Positions 32,418 through 45,786 are shown, counted from the stretch's first letter. The stretch is 64,000 nt of DNA from Macrocystis pyrifera (GCA_031763025.1 JASSKH010000041.1:496001-560000); one strand, 5' to 3'. Numbers and translations are program-made. The notes: generated by a model not told the origin, from the sequence alone.

Positions 32418-35400
32418 GATGTGAGGAATGGACTAGAAAATGGCAAGCTCTTGCGAGGAAAGCTTCGCATCAACCCACACCGGCCATCCACAGCATTCGT
32501 ATCTGCCGAGGGTGGTGTTCTCCCATCGGACATATTCCTGAACGACGAGAAATCGCGAAATCGGGCACAGGAAGGAGATGTGGTACGTACGCAAGGAACT
32601 CTCTACGGTCGATGCATATAGCTTGTATCGTGTAATATAGTTCGTTTTTGTTTCCTCCAGGAATTTATTCGGAACGAGTACCACCCATGATGGAGACTGC
32701 TGCTCTCACAGCGTTACAATTGAAACGTGCCGTGCGTTGTCAAGCGGTTCATCGCAGCATGGTCGATTTTTTTTTTTTGCTTTGCTTTGCTTTGCGTGCA
32801 CGTGAGCTGTGAGCTGAGCTAAACCGATTGGTTTTCAACCTTGCAAGATGAGCCAAACGTGTTGTGTGCGAGTTATGATACCGTGTAATGATGTAACGCA
32901 GAACAACAGTACTTTAGTACCCCTGAGCTGTGAGCTGTGACGTAGAGCGCTAGACTCGAAATAAAATAAAATAAAATCTAGTACATACCATACCGGGTAA
33001 GGCAGATTTCGGCCTCCCCGATGTAGTCGTACTGTACTTGTAAGTGTTTGTGTGAATTCCACCCACGTTGTGTGGAGACAAAACACTTGGAAGTAGGGTA
33101 TAGTCCTTTTTACAGTAGCAAAGGGATAACCACTTCGTCGAAATACAAGGTTGACAGGCACAAACCCTGTTTGTAGCGTAATTGTGTCATTTCCCAAGTT
33201 CTCGCAGTCACGTTAGGTCTTCACTGCTGTAGTCACGACCAGGCACCGCCAACATAAGGAGAAACGTCTTGCATAAACTATTTCAGCGCCAAGGACGCCT
33301 CGACTTGAGCCCCAACTACCGCGCAGCATAAGCATGACACGGGTCGCAATCGAGTTTGGGGTTTGGGTTGGGTTGGAAGGTGGGGTCGGGTTGCCCAAGC
33401 AACACCAAGCAGTGTCTACGACATGGCTCAGGTTCGACAACATGGTTGATAATCGACAATAATTCCTCCGTACATTTCCATTCCAAGAAATTTCCTCATG
33501 CGGTCTGAACTCGGGTTAGTATGTAAAGTCGAGTAATTTTCAACCAGTTTGTCGTAGGTGGTCCTCCAAAAATGACAGCCCTCCAAAACCGATCACACCA
33601 AACGTTGTTGGAACTTTCCTGCAATAGAGAAAGTTTCACTATTACAGGCGTTTGGTAGCACCGGGAATTTATTACGTCCACGCTCGCCGAACGCCAGGGT
33701 TCCTGATGCGCATGGATGAGTCCGATACCCTGGCAGATGAAAACATGCAGCTATTTTACGCTGCTGAACTACCTACTGGTGTAGTGATTTTCGTCGCTTG
33801 CGTCCTCGGTGCTCGCCGAAGACTTTTTGATGCCACATGCACGTTGCGCCAACGCAGGCTTGATTTTGGTTGGTTACGTTTCCTGTCGGTATTATGTGTG
33901 GCTGTGGCCCTACTCCCCCGACGGTGGCTCTGGTGTGCGAGTGTGTGCAATGACGCTCAAGACGGTTGAATACAGTACAATCGGCCTTGCCGAGTCTGGT
34001 ATCGACCGGGTCCTGTACAATACAAGCACGACATCATCTTCTTCTGTGATGGCTTTGCTTGTTCGGCAGGAAAGGGCAACGAGTGTAGTATTGGAGAGTA
34101 AATGTCGAGTAATGTGAACCAGACGTGTCGTACGGAATGTTGAGTGATGGATAGTGCTCAAATTTTGGTCGTGAGCAGTTGACATGACACCTCTGTTTGC
34201 CTGTTCTCGCCTTGACTCGACGAAATGTACAGTACAGACCATAGCTCGAGACACGTGTTCCGGCCGAGGCGTACGCTTTGGGTGACTAGGTTAGAACCGT
34301 TGGACGGGGATTCAATACTATTAATAAGTAAAATCAATAGCTGCGTGCGACTGAATTGTATAATATATTCAGCCTTTGTATGCACGGTACCTGCCACACT
34401 CTTTGTGATGGTACAGGTTTGCGCTCGACAAGACTTCATGCCCTGTTCCACGGCCCTATTTCACAGCACACAATTTCGAAAGGTGTACATGTCCTTACAA
34501 CGGATGCATCGCTTGCGACGTGTGCTTTCATGCGTCGGCCTTCTGTTGCGTGACCAGGTGGTGATCGAGCTTTCTCCAGTTACCCAATGGATGCCGATTC
34601 CGCAAAAATCCGCTCGGTCAAGCGGATTGACGGTTGCAGACGCCCTTGATTTTCTTGCGATTGGAGACCAGTGCGAGGCCGGGTATGAAACCAAAGAGGC
34701 AAACGAGGGTCGTAATGAAGCGCCAGCTTCCGGGCTTCCCTCAGCTGGCAGGGCATGGGAAGGGGCGGATACCCAATCTGAAGCAGACCGGCTGTATCGG
34801 CCTTCGCCAAAGGTCGCTGCTGGTCCCGGAGGAGGAGAAAGACATGCAGACAACCTGTCCGAGCAGGGTAAGCTGGCTAGGCAAGGCAATCTCCGAGTGA
34901 CGGGCAAGGTGGTGTTCATCTGGAAGGCTAATCACAGGGTGAGCGATTTGGCGGGCGATGGGATGGGTACTGACTTGTCGGTGCACCGATTGTTTCACAC
35001 ATCGGACAGATGATTTATCTACGGTATCTATCTACTATAGATCATCTAGGTCATCTAGATCATCTAGATCCTAACCTGCCGTTATGAGTTATTGTGCAGG
35101 ATATGCATAGTCGAATCCAATCCAGGAAACACGTGCTAGATTATGCAGATTTTACGACTCCCACCCGACAACATGAGCTACAGTAGATCATATATATAGA
35201 CCAGGAATATTTCTGCCCTGAAATATGTACAGTAGATCATGACGTTGGGATACTGCTCTAGGTGGTCTGTCCAATATGTGGAGTTATTCCGTGTCGCGCG
35301 CTTGAGACTTGGAAAATGAATGACCCTGCGTGTGACCCCTGTTCACTTTCTCTCCAGGAAAATCACATGGGGTCCTTGGTTCTATCAAGTCCTCTGAAGG

Positions 35401-38400
35401 CTGACGGCATGATGTCCGATCGAGATTCGTACGTGAGGTTCCATCCGACTGATCGGAGGGTACCGTGCATCCTTATCGCCAAAGGGGAGCTTCCTTCACA
35501 CTTCGTCGATGTGAGTAATTCGTCGCCCCATTTGATGTTTGCTCTCTCTTTTGCTATTTAGCGTTGTACCTGGTAGGATTTTATTTCAATTTACTTTAGT
35601 TTTTCCGTGTTCATATGTATGTCTGTGTTCGTGTGCAAATGATATCCCCGTGCTTCTTTATACCGTACGTGCCGATGTGCTGCGTAGAACCCGGGAGCGT
35701 ATGTCAACTCGATCTTCATGGCGTGCATGAAGCCTGAGTGGCCCGTGTCGTCGAAACTACCTTGGGGAGAAAACGTCCGATTCTTGGGCGAGGCAGGGGA
35801 GATAAGCACGGAGACGAAGGCTTTGCTGCGCGAGAATGGTGTGGACCACGGGGATTTCCCCCCCGGTGTGTTGGACTCTCTCGAACAGTTCTTGCCCGAG
35901 AACAGGGAGGAAGCCTACCCAGGAGCGAATATCAGAGGGTCGAGGTGGAAAATTCCTGAAGAAGAAATTGCCAAACGGCGCGACCTTCGGAAGGAGCGCA
36001 TCTTCACCATAGACCCAACCGGAGCCAAAGATCTCGACGATGCCCTCAGTGTTACACCTTTAGCTGACGGGACGATCGAAATGGGCGTGCACATTGCGGA
36101 TGTAACCTACTTCATTCGACCAAACTCTGACCTTGACCAAGAGGCTCGGCGACGAGCTACCACGGTGTACCTCATTCAAAAAGCAATTCCAATGCTACCG
36201 CCCCTGCTGTGCGAAGAGCTGTGCAGCCTGAACCCCCAGGTGGACCGTCTGACGTACTCGTGCATCTGGCGGATGTACGCCGACGGCACCCGCGTGGACG
36301 AGCCGGCGTGGTTCGGACGAACGGTTATACGATCGTGCTGCAAGCTGGACTACCAGACCACGCAGAACATCATCGAAGGGTCGATCAAGCCCGAACAGGC
36401 CTCGTCGACCGCATCACACCTGTGGGATCCCAACAGGTTTGACTTTTCTACAAGGTACCAGGTATATACCTTTGATGAGATGCAACATATACCAGGTATC
36501 AAGTAGCCCCGGAATTCCGTCCCAACCGGCACAGAACAGCCCATTGCGCGGCAGTCCTGTCTTCCATGCCTCTTGCATCGATCACGACCGTACGACGCCC
36601 CTCTTGCCGATCCGGGGGCGTATGTCGACCCTGTCCTTGTCCACCAGGCGACCCCAAGCCTTTACTTGCGAGGAGGTGTGCAACGATGTTTTGCTGATGA
36701 ATACATTGGCGAAAGAACGCCGAGCGAAACGCTTCAAGAATGGGAGTCTCTCTCTGAACGTGCCGAAGCTGGTCTTCAAACTTGACGACAACGGAAATCC
36801 GATCGACTTCGAGCCCTACCTTATTCGGGACAGCAACAAGTTGGTCGAGGTGGGTCCAGGATGCCGCCTTCCTCCCACCGTTACTGTTTGTATAAAACCT
36901 CGCCTACGCTTTTTTTGGAGCCCTACCTGTATGCCCATCTTCCATCGGTTCAAGCTCCGGGCACGTCAGTTCAAGCTGGGGGGACGTTTACGGCCCTTGT
37001 TACGCTGTTGATGTTGATGGTGTCGGAACGTTCATCGATGGTACGATTATGGCTTGACTGTAATAATGCTGATGCAGGTGTCTCGTGAAGAGTGTCGCAT
37101 GTGCATGATGGCACCTTGTGACGGTGAGGTTCACTTCGGTTGTCCAATATAACAGAAGAGAGAGATGGTTGGAGGTGTGGCGCTTATGCGCCTTGCTCTA
37201 GAGAGCAGTGGGGGTGGAGAGTTGGGGGAGTGAGCTGACAACTCTGGTGCGATCACTTGGCGCGATCACCGTGATAAGTCGGGCATGGCTCATGCTTCAT
37301 GACTCCATGATAGAATTATGTTCCAATACCCCATGATATGATGCACTACGCGTACCTTGTACTCTACCATGATTGTTTATCATACCGATAATCTTACCGT
37401 ACATCATGGTAGATCTGCCGACATCAAGGGGGTGTGTGGGACTACAGAAAAGCTATGCTATCAGGTCTGTTCGTATGTTATTTCGATGTCGGCAGATCTA
37501 CGATGGTCTACGGTAAGATCATCGGTAGGATAAACAACCTTTGTAGAGTACAGGGTACGGGTAGTTTATGGTATCATGGGGTACTGGATCATAATCCTAT
37601 CTTGGTGTCATAGAGCATAAGTCATGCCTGACTTATCAGGGTGATCACACCAAGTGATCGCACCAGAGTTATACGCCCCACCTCAGCTCACTCCCCCAAA
37701 TCTCTACCACCACCGCTCTCTGGAGCAAGGCCATATAAGCGCCATCTTTCCAGCCATCTCTCTCTTCTATTAAATTGAACAACGCGAGTGAATCTCACCA
37801 TCACAAGGTGCCATCATTCACTTGCGAGTCTCGTCACCAGACACCTACAGGTCATGAGTCTTGCTGCTAAAGCACCGTAAAATGGCGTTCTTTAAGTACG
37901 TCAGGGTCATTAAAGAGAGAAGACTGCTACCACACTTCTTCGCGTGAGGCAACAAGTAAGCACAGTTGCTGGCTCGTTTTCAAGCGGGAAGAAGTGGCAA
38001 GACAGCTCTATCACTACCGCGCGAGAAGCTACTAAACTGCTGTACATAAAACCTACTAATGTTCTGTCAATATTATACGAACAGACGCAAGAGTCTTGGT
38101 ATATTTCAACATTGAGATGCTGCAATTAATAAGATGCTGTTAAGGTGCTGCTAACTCCTGTACGTTCTTCATCCCATTGTCCTGCTGAAACAAATGAACA
38201 GGAATACATGCTCCTGGCGAACTTCTTGGTGGCGCAGCAGGTACTCGGTCGTAGCCATTAGCATGGTACGGTATGGTATGGTATGGTATGGTATGGTATG
38301 GTATGGTATGGTATGGTATGGTATGGCAGATTACAACACGCCGTTGCGAAGGTGTGTGAGGTGTACAAGTCGATGCTTGAAGTTTCATAAGCGCCGCCGC

Positions 38401-40515
38401 TGCTCGATAGCTAGGCGGCGTCGTTTATATTTCTCGGACGCGGTTCTTTCTCGCCGTCCGCACCGAAGTTCGTCGTTTGAATTTCTCGGATGCGGTTCTT
38501 TCTCGCCGTCCGCACCGAAGTTCTGGTGGCTCTTACGGCAGGTAGTCAAGCGTAGGTCCTTGCGTAATAGTTTGTACCGCTGGACTCTGTCCGAGGAAGC
38601 GATTTTGTTTTGCTAAACGCTGAGAAACGTGATTGTTCGTACTCACGGGACCCACTTGATCGTCGTGTGCCATCACTATACGGCAGATGCTGGAGGTCGC
38701 TGGCAGCCAGGCTTTCCTGAGGATGCATCCGCCGCCCGAGGGTATGTCTGGTTCGGTCGGACTGTGTTTGGCGCTATAAAGACCGCAAACGCGTTTTCGA
38801 ACCAAGTATGATGCAATAGTTAATGCATACATGATCAGCACGGAATCCTACACCCGTGAAATATTTCATTGCGACCGTAAACTCCTGCTTCCTTCTTTCA
38901 GATCTCGAGCTTCTCAAGAAGACGCTGGCTGACTGCGGGGTTGAGATCGACATCACGTCGTCGGGATCGATTCACGCATCGCTTCTTCGTCTTGGAGCCC
39001 AGTGCGATGACCAAGATGTTGTTCTGGTGAATTGGAAGGGGTGATTACGTTATTGCGAACGAAGCGAGTTGCTGTCACAGCCGCCTGAAATATAGGGCAT
39101 GCCTCACCCTGCTGAGTTGGGTTAAATCCGGAGATCCTGTAGAAAATTTACAGCGGGAGATCCGCGCAATCCGAGCGACATTTTTTTTTTCAATATTGTC
39201 CACCAGCGCACACGGTATGAAATATGCAGTAGTTGACCAAAGTTATTGCACACACATCCACCAACGCGAAGTCCTAGCGAGAGCTACGTACGTTCCCTAT
39301 CTGTTCTCGGTAGTATTGTGGCTGTGAGAGGCAGAATAGTTGGCTACCGAGGCAGCTATCGCAACTAACGCTAAGCCAGGCCGCGAACACACTTATTTGA
39401 CGTTTCAGACCGGCTGACAGCTCTGATTCGTAGATGATGACTTTTGTAGGGGAAACTTGAGTGTGCACACTAACTGTCGACAGACGTGCTCCGGCATGAT
39501 TCGGGTTTGCAGCACCCATCCATGTAGAGCATGCGGCGCTTGATTCATGGCACGAATGCGCGGGGCGTGAGAGGAGGGTCGTAACTTATCATGTACAAGC
39601 AACCGGCTCATCATTCTCCACACCTGTACTTCCAGGCGTGCACGATTATGGCCACGATTCCAATGCCGCTCGCGCAGTATTTGGCGGGGGAAACGCCGGC
39701 ACGTGGAAACACTATGCCTTGGCCATGCCTTGCTACACCCACTTCACCAGCCCCATCAGACGTTACGCCGACGTTATGGTGCATCGGATTCTCACAGCGA
39801 CGCTTGAGGGAGGGGACGCGATGGCAAGGACTTACGACTTGGAGGCTGTGCAGACAATAGCTGATCACTGCAACAACAAGCGGCTGGCGGTGGAGTCTGC
39901 GGGAAAACGAAGTGACGAGGTCAGTATTTCGTATGTGAGGCTCTCGCACTGCCACGATACGTGCAACGTTAAAGTTCGTGGCTGGTTTTAAGTTGAATGC
40001 TGAGTTGTGACAGCTGGTGGAAGGATTCGGACTCCCTCGATTTTTTTCAACTGACGCATGGCGCTAGTAGTGCCCACACGAGCGCAGCAGCCGCTTGGGA
40101 TCCTGATTTTTCCGCCTACCGCGTACAGGACGGTGGCAGATAATTCTTCCTAACGCACCACTCGAATCGCTCCATGTTTTTCTTCTGTACACTCCGGCAG
40201 ATGTATCTGGCAGTTCATGTCCGATCACACCCGCTCGAGGTGGAGGGGGTGGTGCTGTCGCTTGGTAGGAAATGCTTCACGGTCTACGTGCCGCTTTTGG
40301 GATTGACGGAGCGCATCTATCTCGACAAGATTCCGGGGACCACTTCAACGTTCAATGAGACGGAAAAAAAATTGTTTCTGCAAGCTACATCGACAACCGC
40401 CAATGGCTGGACGACTGCAACCATCAGAGTTCTGTCGAAAGTTTTTGTTCGATGCATGGCTGCAGCCAATGCAGGACCGATTCAACCACGTCTAGAATTT
40501 CTATGGCCGAAGTGA
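32418..40515 (+). CDS. DIS3L2: DIS3L2-type 3'-5' exoribonuclease (RNB family), 5' end not found
   Basis: DIS3L2 is a cytoplasmic, exosome-independent enzyme that degrades uridylated RNAs from the 3' end. Exons: 32418-32582, 34558-34938, 35358-35510, 35688-36436, 36648-36849, 38202-38240, 38687-38741, 38902-39026, 39636-39919 and 40201-40515 (stop). Every junction keeps phase. Cold-shock part: [19 protein letters not shown], then [14 protein letters not shown]. The second OB fold ends [17 protein letters not shown]. The RNB core has [12 protein letters not shown] (catalytic Asp cluster), [53 protein letters not shown] and [16 protein letters not shown]. An S1-like domain closes the protein. 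No PIN domain is seen, as expected for DIS3L2 as opposed to DIS3. The exon at 39636-39919 needs one added base at the G5 run 39686-39690 to link MPLAQYLAG to [12 protein letters not shown], probably an assembly error. Introns hold a MITE and a 0.78 kb palindrome. Confidence 0.9.
35003..35272 (+). mobile_element. MITE, CGGACAGAT family, copy B (in DIS3L2 intron)
   Basis: It starts CGGACAGATGATTT and ends TGGTCTGTCC. It shares CCTGCCGTTATGAG...TTGTGCAGGA and CCCACCCGACAACATGAGCTAC with copy A. A CATCTAGAT tandem stretch follows the left end. Confidence 0.6.
37076..37852. mobile_element. Long palindrome / foldback element, about 0.78 kb, in DIS3L2 intron
   Basis: Two arms of about 340 bp mirror each other around a spacer at roughly 37432-37482. 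Paired landmarks include GCAGGTGTCT / AGACACCTAC at the ends, ATGATGGCACCTTGTGA / TCACAAGGTGCCATCAT, and GTAGATCTGCCGACATC / GATGTCGGCAGATCTAC next to the spacer. Identity is about 80-85% by eye. No coding capacity is visible. The intron here spans 36850-38201, so the element fills over half of it. Confidence 0.85.
38268..38327 (+). repeat. (GGTAT)n pentanucleotide microsatellite
   Basis: About 11 tandem copies of GGTAT with one variant unit at the left lie in a DIS3L2 intron. Confidence 0.95.
38403..38523 (+). repeat. Tandem duplication, about 60 bp x 2
   Basis: CGTCGTTT-ATTTCTCGGA-GCGGTTCTTTCTCGCCGTCC followed by GCACCGAAGTTC occurs twice in a row with few differences, within a DIS3L2 intron. 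Confidence 0.85.
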
Positions 40516-42780
40516 CGGTCGTCAGGTAAATATCTTTACGTGGATAGGTAACCCGCCGTAGACCGAAGGTAGCAGCACGAAATTGTTTCCAACTAAGTTG
40601 ACGCGTGGTGAGGTCTTCAAGTGATACCGCGTCAAACCCCTTGACCAAGAAAGCCAAAACACGTTAAAAAAACATTGAGCTAGATTTTCAGCTCTAACGT
40701 GTAGACCCACGGCCCTTTCACGCTCAAGTACCATGCATTATTTTTTGTTTGTGAGGATTCCATGTGATCTGCGTCGCCACGACGCAGCACTACGTATTGT
40801 TTGACAATATGGGATGAAGCTAGAGGATTGTCCACGGTTGTGACCCAGTGTACACCAACGCTTGTACAATTTTATGCTTCAAACTGTCTACGAATAGCGT
40901 GGTACTGACTGCTCTAACTCCCAGACCCCGGCCTTCTTGCGGTATTTGCGTTGCATTGCGACGCAAATGTCGTACGAAGCGATACACGAATTGAATCTAC
41001 TCGGGGCGGCCCCCACAATTCGGAGGGCCTACGTGTGATTCGGGTTGGTATCTCTCGCAGGAAACGGGTCACAAGATTACTGTGGGACACCCGCACTTTC
41101 GTTCTGAGAGGCCGGTTGTTGCTTGCTATCTGCCGACCGCTCCGGTCCTGTAGTACGTGGGGAACCGCTTGCTATTGATTGTTGAGCGATTTCCTCATGA
41201 TATACTGGCTGTAGATCGGTAAAAAAGAATGGGGTTGATTTCAATACGTCGCAAAGAACTGCGGCAGACGCCGATCAGAAAACCGCTCAGAACGCGTCTA
41301 CGAAGGTGCGTGTGAAGCGTTCCACAATTCGACGTAAGTAGGTCGAAGGGCGCTGCTCGTAGTGTCGAAGAACTTGATGGGCGATATATACAGTAGTTCA
41401 CGGCAGGATGGCTGGCGAGGTCGAGAGAGAGGTCACATCGCATCCCTGGCTGAAGAAGCGTCTCCATACAAAATAGACATGGCAAGCCGGGATTCGAGAC
41501 ACGGCGAGGAGCCAGAGAACAACAAGCGATGACAATGTCGTCGTGACAATATCATGTCATGAAACCAGCAATGATGCAAAGATAAAACAGCATGCACGCC
41601 TTACCAACCGCAGAAAGCCTGAAGTTCGTTGGCTCTGCATGCGGCGGGCGTCAGACAGTTAGTATTGTCTCAACACGACTATATCAAGTCGTCGAACAAA
41701 CATGGAAGAAGTAGCCCTAACCTGGAGGTATAATTATCTCGTACCTGGTATATACATTGCTTTGAAGCACATTATTTCCTTCGGTCTTTTAAGTCTTCCT
41801 CTGTTTTTGTAGTGATATTATTTCTCGTCCAGTATTTGATTCGTGTCGTCTGCCACACCTTTTTTTGGGAGGCACGACACTTTTTTTTAGTTTTTCTAGT
41901 TTTTTTTCTTGTCTTTCCGATTTCTCTCTGTTTCACACTATATATACCGTGCCTATCGTATTCGGTGATGATATCCAGGACCATGACATGGCATTGCATT
42001 GTCTACTACTCGTATGCTTACTGCATAACAATGTATGTATGTATGTGCTGTAGTATCTCTGTGTCGTAGTTTTGTGACACAGAGCTTGTTGCTCGTATCT
42101 CTAGGATTGAAGAATCGGCACGGGCACAAGTTGTACTGGATGTCGACGGACGGGTATGAAGAACGAAGAACACATCCGATAATATTATAGTAATATTAAA
42201 TACTACCAGGTAATACATACTACAGTAAGTGCACACGTCATCGATGGTATAAGCTTGTTTTTGTTCCTTCACCCAATCACATTGAATGCAACTCAGCCAT
42301 GGAACGCATGTTGGAACAGGCTCTGCCAGCAGCCTAAGATGCTTGCTATAACTTGGCCTTGAATCGTTCTTCTATGATGCAACACAATCAATCACGACAT
42401 GTATACGAACGAGTATCTGTATCGATCATACAACACATACAATACCTACCTGGTTCGTCGTCACCAGTTTGTTCTACAGTACAGAAGAATCAGACGACAG
42501 GGGAGCTATATCTTTTACTCGCCTTACCCCAATGCGCAAAGTGTAACAAGAATAACCAATAGAGGATACACATACAGTAGGCTACACAAAACCCGTCGCT
42601 CAATAATAATAACAACAGGTGCACCCCACCTCCGAGAAAGGAAAAGAAAAGGAAGAAGACCAAGGCTTTCCAAGTAATATAAAACCCTGTGTTCGTTTCC
42701 AAAACATAACCAAGCATCACAACAACCACCCACAACAAGCTTCGCATCACCGACGACAGAAAGGCAGGACACATCTCACA
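40516..42780. other. Intergenic, no gene recognised
   Basis: Poly-T/pyrimidine-rich DNA lies near 41790-41940. One copy of the 120-bp dispersed repeat is present on the minus strand at about 42060-42170. No coding segment is supported. Confidence 0.4.
42060..42170 (-). repeat. Dispersed repeat, about 120 bp (copy 2 of 3)
   Basis: It is the reverse complement of the copies at 7667-7790 and 43135-43255, with CGTCGACATCCAGTA, CCCGTGCCGATTCTTCAATC and a CTCTGTGTCACA end. Confidence 0.6.
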
Positions 42781-43703
42781 ATGGTGAGACCTCTTGTAAG
42801 CGAAGTACGTTCATTTCATCCTTGTAACTTTCTGCTTCCTGGGGATCAGCGCCTGATCACCCCTGTGCTAACAGCCCTACGTCCGATTATGTCTATGGCT
42901 CCACCTTGTCCAGGCGTCTCTAGCAAGAAAGTTCGCACCTTTGGCTGACCGCGTCCTGGTCAGGCGACTTGTGGCAAAAACGCAGGTGCGATGATTATAC
43001 GGCCTGTGTGCCGGGATAAAGGCCTAAAAAACTGTCGCACAGAATGGTGCAATGTATCCGCAAGTACCACTTTCTGCTCTCTGCTTCAAATACGCACTTG
43101 CTGGAAACTGGTGCTGTCTTTCTTCGAGTGTGTGTGTGTGTTCTTCACATTAAACCGTTCTTCTACTCGTCGACATCCAGCAAGCCCAGTGCCCGTGCTG
43201 ATTCTTCACCCTAGAAAGATACGAGCTCTGTGGTCACAGACTACGACACAGAGATAACACACCGTAATGCATTAATAGCCTACGCAATACCATGCCTTAC
43301 TCGCTACACAACAGCAGTAGTACAAGTAGTCCTGCTGTACGTACTGGTACTGCTGTACCTGGTACCACTCTACGCAGACTATGAAGTACCCCTTTAGCTG
43401 CCGCGATCTTCCGACCTAGTGTTACGTGCTCCTTCTTGAACACTTCACCTGATAATTTTTCTCCCCGTATCGCTACAGACAGCTGGTGGTATCTACCTTC
43501 CCGACAGCAAGCTAGGGAAGACAAACGAGGGCGAGGTTGTTGCAGTAGGGCCGGGTCGGGTGACGGAGACGGGCGCGAAGGTGTCGGTGAATGTTGTTGT
43601 AGGAGACACCGTTCTGCTCCCCGAATACGGCGGGCAGACCTTGAACCTGGGGGATGAGGAGCTCAGCTTGTTTCGCGATGAGGACATCCTGGGGAAATTC
43701 CAG
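42781..43703 (+). CDS. Mitochondrial-type 10 kDa chaperonin (Cpn10/GroES)
   Basis: Cpn10 is the lid of the Cpn60 folding chamber. Exons: 42781-42795 (MVRPL), 42914-42985 (ASLARKFAPLADRVLVRR...KTQ) and 43479-43703 (TAGGIYLPDSKLGKTNEGEV onward), all phase 0. The order matches Hsp10: the N-terminal ...PLADRVLVRR strand, the mobile loop around TAGGIYLP, VVAVGPGRV, VGDTVLLPEYGGQ, then LFRDEDILGKFQ. The single-domain length and short N-terminus fit the mitochondrial matrix protein rather than the double-domain plastid Cpn20. After FQ the sequence offers a donor (CAG|GTAATC). Family members end one or two residues later, so a tiny last exon is probably still to be found downstream; reading through adds a poor tail of about 14 codons. 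Confidence 0.88.
43135..43255 (+). repeat. Dispersed repeat, about 120 bp (copy 3 of 3), in Cpn10 intron 2
   Basis: It contains TTCTTCACATTAAACCGTTC, CTCGTCGACATCCAGCA, a CCCGTGCTGATTCTTCA block and CTCTGTGGTCACAGA. It is closely similar to the copy in the atpC intron. Confidence 0.65.
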
Positions 43704-45786
43704 GTAATCTATTGGCGTGGCAGAGCTGCCCAGAGTTGCCACGCGTGAATGTTGAGCGTGTTGAGCTACAGCAGCTACTCGTACATCAGCAGTGGATGCT
43801 GAGATCGGAGATCGGTCGAAGACTATCGGCCTTGAGTGCTGTCAACATGTCATACCACTTGTAGTGTACTCGTCGCAGAATCGCACGACTACTCGTGTGT
43901 AATGCGCCTGGTAGGGTAAAAAAACCGAGACCTCGTTTTGGGCATCACGACTCGGACGAGTCGTACATGATGCCCATTGTAACGAAGATACTTTCGTAGG
44001 CTGGCTTTCTCCTGCAATTTCTGCTGTACTACGAGTATACCGTTGATGCACGTGGCGATCAATGGCGAAGCGGGTGCACCCAGCAGGCTTGACTCAGATT
44101 CCAGATGAAGTTTGGTTGTTTGGTTACCTGGTATGCATGATACGTATGTACCTACCTGGTGTGTGTAGTTATTTGTTAATTCGTACTGGTGTGTGATAGT
44201 TTCGCCACGACTTCGCCGCGGTGCTGTACTGCTGCCCGCTTGAAAATTGAAGTATCAACTGGCTGTTTTTTATACATGGTACACGGGTATCATAGATCCG
44301 CAAAACACGACGGTAGTACGAACAGTCCAGTCGAGTCGACTAACCAATGGCCTTACTGCACTACCTAATAGACAAGCTGTAAGTAACGGCTGTTCTGGTG
44401 CGAATCACGGCATGAGTCTTACATCTACTGGACTACTGTCCGTAGTCGAGGGATCGAAGTCGGTGTGGCGTGACCCTGAAACCCAAAGCGTGACCCACCA
44501 CATGTGAATACTTCCTGCAACGTGTATTTTGTACTTTCACCGGCGCGTACTGGTTAAGTCGAACGACACCGTTTGTGATATTTCCCGTGATGAAGTAATT
44601 AGGAGTTTCAGCAGCAGTGTGGTAGTGTGGACTATCTGGCTATCAACCACCTTGTCAAAGCGGGGCCCAGCTGAAAACACTACCGGTTTTCCAAACCGCC
44701 TGGTATAAAGGCCGAGAATGTGTTACGATCTTTGATAAGTAGGATGACGGATTATGCACGGCATCTGGCATATACGTAAGTGTTGATGAGTTGGAAAGAC
44801 CCCATGCCTCGTAGAACATGAGCTGAAACGCCCAAATCATCGTCGAAAGCCAGACACTCTTGACAACCGAGCTGTTACACTGTAGAATGATGCACCTATT
44901 TATAGGATTATTTTAACCGTGCGCGGATTGTCCACGCCGCAAGCATCCTGTACCGTCAATAAGATTACTGAGGCCCTTAAGTCGCGACTAACCGCCAACG
45001 CCCACCGCGCTTCTGGCCGCTACATATCATGCACGGACAGGGCTAGGTGACGAACGGGGTTTTCTACGTAACTGCGGCGGAGGCACGCGCAGAACGGCCG
45101 TTTACGAGACGGCGTCCTACAGTTGGGGGGGGGGGGTCCGCATGCGTCGTTGGGGGCGTCACGGCTAGCAACCCAAACGCGCGAACAGCAGTAGTCCGTG
45201 TTCCGTTCTGGGCAGCCGCTTCATGTCATGCGCACGAGGACATGCAGTTGCAGTGCCATCAAAGCTGCCAAAAAATGACGTATCGGGTTGTGACGGTAAA
45301 TATGGGCGCCAAGAGGCTACCAGCGTGTCTGGCGCAGCGCATCGATATTACACCCATGTGGGCAGCGCTGAATCATAGCTGAATTAACCCCGGGTCTTTC
45401 GTTTGTGAAGGCTTCCGCGCTGTTACTTGCCTAATTTTGACAGGAACTAGTGGTTTTCATCGCTCGCGAGTGAAAGTGCATTCGCTTGCTTTTTCCCAGT
45501 TCGGCGTTTTTTTTCGTTTGGGTCGTTTCTAACTACCGAATGAAATAGCAAAAAACTTGCTATTTTGGCGAGACAAAATTTCCATCAAGTTGCCAAAACG
45601 TTCTATCGTGAAACACTGCATATGTGGCAATATTTGGCAAATGTTCGCATCAGAACGTCCTCAGATTTTATTCAATCCCCTTACAGCAGCAGGTACCCGA
45701 CGGCGCGCCGACGCTCTCTATGAAGTAAATGCTGCCGCAGAAAGACTCCAGGCGCACCCCATGTACCTTAGAGGTCGGCAGTCCTT
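43704..45786. other. Intergenic, no gene recognised
   Basis: It contains scattered TACCTGGTA motifs and a poly-G run near 45125. I see no supported coding segment except a possible missing last codon or two of Cpn10. The last 8 bases, CAGTCCTT (45779-45786), are the left target duplication of the next element. Confidence 0.4.

Noticed and set aside
33652-34117. Open frames between DIS3L2 exons 1 and 2
   Set aside because: They lie in a clear intron (donor after 32582, acceptor before 34558) and show no family resemblance.
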